A DNA stretch of 6,310 nucleotides, from positions 1 through 6,310 of the forward strand of contig JAAXHR010000296.1 of assembly GCA_012270805.1 (NCBI GenBank). Direction: 5' to 3'. Both the position numbers and the translations under genes were made by a program. Positions within the stretch are counted from its first letter, which is position 1. The number at the start of each line of letters is the position of its first letter. Shown here piece after piece: positions 5,275 through 6,310 of the stretch. The notes below the pieces were generated by a model. It saw only the letters and a program-made list of their open reading frames with translations. It was not told the origin of the DNA and made no database searches. Source of the DNA: Dehalococcoidia bacterium. GTDB taxonomy: Bacteria; Chloroflexota; Dehalococcoidia; Lucifugimonadales; Lucifugimonadaceae.

Positions 5275-5349
5275 GGGGCTGTAGCTCAGTGGGAGAGCGC
5301 CTGCTTTGCAAGCAGGAAGTCACGGGTTCGAATCCCGTCAGCTCCACCA
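5275..5349 (+). tRNA. tRNA-Ala (anticodon UGC), CCA encoded
   Basis: Full cloverleaf. Acceptor GGGGCTG (5275-5281) pairs with CAGCTCC (5339-5345) with one G.U pair; the D arm is GCTC..GAGC; the anticodon stem CCTGC/GCAGG encloses loop TTTGCAA with anticodon TGC; the T arm is ACGGG-TTCGAAT-CCCGT; discriminator A, then CCA at 5347-5349. It reads alanine GCN codons. It is intact and separates the lipoprotein array from the ABC transporter gene. Confidence 0.97.
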
Positions 5350-5653
5350 GCTACGGCAACTGCGGCTCGGAACGTGCTCGCATCGACTTCGTAGACTGCT
5401 CCGCAGGAGTTCGAGTCCGCGTTACCTTTCGGTCTAGCGAAAAGTGTTTGGCCTGTAGACCCTTTGTAGGTTGCCGGCAATGCCAGCGCGTGTAAGTTTA
5501 GAGAACGACGTGTACCATATTGTTTCCTTCGATACAACCAAGAGATGCTGGTCAGGCTGATTCTCTCTGTGGGTCAAGGCCACCCTTGGCCCATCAAGCT
5601 CAAGCCGAGGTGATTCGACTGACCTATTGGGCTCGTAGCTAAGGGGGTCACAT
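5350..5653. other. Gene-free stretch between tRNA-Ala and the ABC transporter gene
   Basis: About 300 bases with no convincing coding frame and no confident promoter. The only clear structure is the hairpin at 5570-5593, listed separately. Frames crossing the tRNA here are translation artefacts. Confidence 0.6.
5570..5593. other. Strong hairpin upstream of the ABC transporter gene
   Basis: TGGGTCAAGG (5570-5579) pairs with CCTTGGCCCA (5584-5593) over all ten positions (one G.U) around a CCAC loop. No T run follows on either strand, so it is not a standard terminator. It lies about 60 bases before the TTG start, where it could be part of the mRNA leader or an operator. Confidence 0.5.
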
Positions 5654-6310
5654 TTGACAGATGACTCTGTAATTCAGACCGAGGGATTGACCAAACGATT
5701 CGGCAAATACGCCGCCGTCGACAACCTTTCTATGGAGGTGAGACGAGGTCACGTCTACGGACTGCTGGGGCCGAACGGTTCAGGTAAGACGACGACGATG
5801 GGGATGCTACTTGGCTTGTTGAGGCCAACGGCGGGCAGCTTCCGCCTGTTCGGCTCGGCCAGCCGACATGACGAATTGCTGCGGCGAGTCGGCGCGGTTA
5901 TCGAGAGCCCGGCCATGTACCCGTACCTTACAGGGCGGGAGAATCTGGCCTACTTCCAACTCATTTCCGGGCGTGGCTCACCAGAAGAGCTGGACCAACT
6001 GATAGACCGTGTGGGCCTCACTGGTCGCGCCGACGGGAAGTTTCGTACATTCTCTCTCGGGATGAAGCAGCGGCTGGGTATCGCCTTCGCCCTCCTTGGC
6101 GACCCCGACCTTGTCTTCCTTGACGAACCGACAAACGGCCTGGACCCTGAAGGGATGATCGAGGTGCGCGAACTGATTCGCAGTCTCGGCGACGGCTATC
6201 GTACAGTGCTTCTGTCGAGCCACTTGCTGCACGAGGTCGAGCAGGTCTGCGACAGCGTGACCATCATCTCCAGAGGGAAGCTGATCGCACAGGGCGAGGT
6301 TTCGGAACTG
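5654..6310 (+). CDS. ABC transporter ATP-binding protein, BcrA/drug-export type (3' end beyond window)
   Basis: First 219 residues of an ABC ATPase that would energise an export permease at the cytoplasmic membrane. The TTG at 5654 is chosen because AGGGGGT lies about five bases upstream and an in-frame TAG sits at 5636-5638. Order: LTKRFGKYAAVDNLS (12-26), Walker A GPNGSGKT (39-46), a Q-loop region VGAVIESPAMYPYLTGRENL with Glu84 at the usual Gln position, signature FSLGMKQRLGIA (133-144), Walker B LVFLDEP (153-159), D-loop GLDP (162-165) and H-loop His190. The IESPAMYP..TGRENL block is typical of the bacitracin/lantibiotic-immunity-like branch; the permease would be expected just downstream. 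All catalytic motifs are intact. The substrate cannot be told. It is divergently placed relative to the lipoprotein array and separated from it by a tRNA gene, so a functional link is unproven. Confidence 0.93.
   Translation, partial: MTDDSVIQTEGLTKRFGKYAAVDNLSMEVRRGHVYGLLGPNGSGKTTTMGMLLGLLRPTAGSFRLFGSASRHDELLRRVGAVIESPAMYPYLTGRENLAYFQLISGRGSPEELDQLIDRVGLTGRADGKFRTFSLGMKQRLGIAFALLGDPDLVFLDEPTNGLDPEGMIEVRELIRSLGDGYRTVLLSSHLLHEVEQVCDSVTIISRGKLIAQGEVSEL

Noticed and set aside
5399..5420. Second tRNA-like T arm (GGAGTTCGAGTCC) downstream of tRNA-Ala
   Set aside because: The flanking bases do not form a T stem, and no acceptor, D or anticodon arm can be built around it.
5156..5537. Open frames crossing the tRNA on both strands (e.g. 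peptides with TGFEPVTSCLQSRR or GSNPVSST)
   Set aside because: These are well-known false proteins produced by translating tRNA genes; the tRNA cloverleaf fully explains the sequence.

Overview
This window is dominated by an array of eight related genes for small secreted lipoproteins (about 167-218 residues each). Seven are head-to-tail on the minus strand (621-5074). The eighth, more divergent, is on the plus strand at the left edge (21-524) and converges on them. Each protein has an N-terminal signal peptide ending at a lipobox cysteine, a short acidic Ser/Gly-rich linker, and one shared domain of about 120 residues. I do not recognise this domain as a named family. Its recurrent landmarks are YDV..L, EVRFY..H..A...G, DAV, EG..DRR, YG.Y.(V/I)..N and two C-terminal cysteines. 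In seven of the eight copies those cysteines are exactly 11 residues apart.

Layout, left to right: lipoprotein 1 (+); a hairpin on its stop codon and a palindromic intergenic repeat; lipoproteins 2, 3 and 4 (-); a second repeat copy; lipoproteins 5, 6, 7 and 8 (-), closely packed with one ATGA overlap, so probably one transcript read 8 to 5. Further right are a probable promoter, two more repeat copies, a tRNA-Ala(UGC) gene with encoded CCA, about 300 bases without a gene but with a strong hairpin, and the first 219 codons of an ABC transporter ATPase of the BcrA/drug-export type, running off the right edge.

The proteins fall into subgroups. 3 and 4 are sisters, as are 6 and 7, each pair about three-quarters identical in the domain by hand count. 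Proteins 2, 3 and 4 share an extra Cys/His-rich insertion that 5-8 and 1 lack. This looks like repeated local duplication followed by divergence of a single variable loop. The proteins should sit on the outer face of a membrane; what they bind or do cannot be read from the sequence.

Organism: a bacterium with moderately high GC, frequent GTG/TTG starts, lipoprotein export and many small palindromic intergenic repeats. The repeat style (TACCCCGC followed by a CGCCCCTTTC/GAAAGGGGCG hairpin) reminds me of uncultured Chloroflexota, but this is a low-confidence impression.
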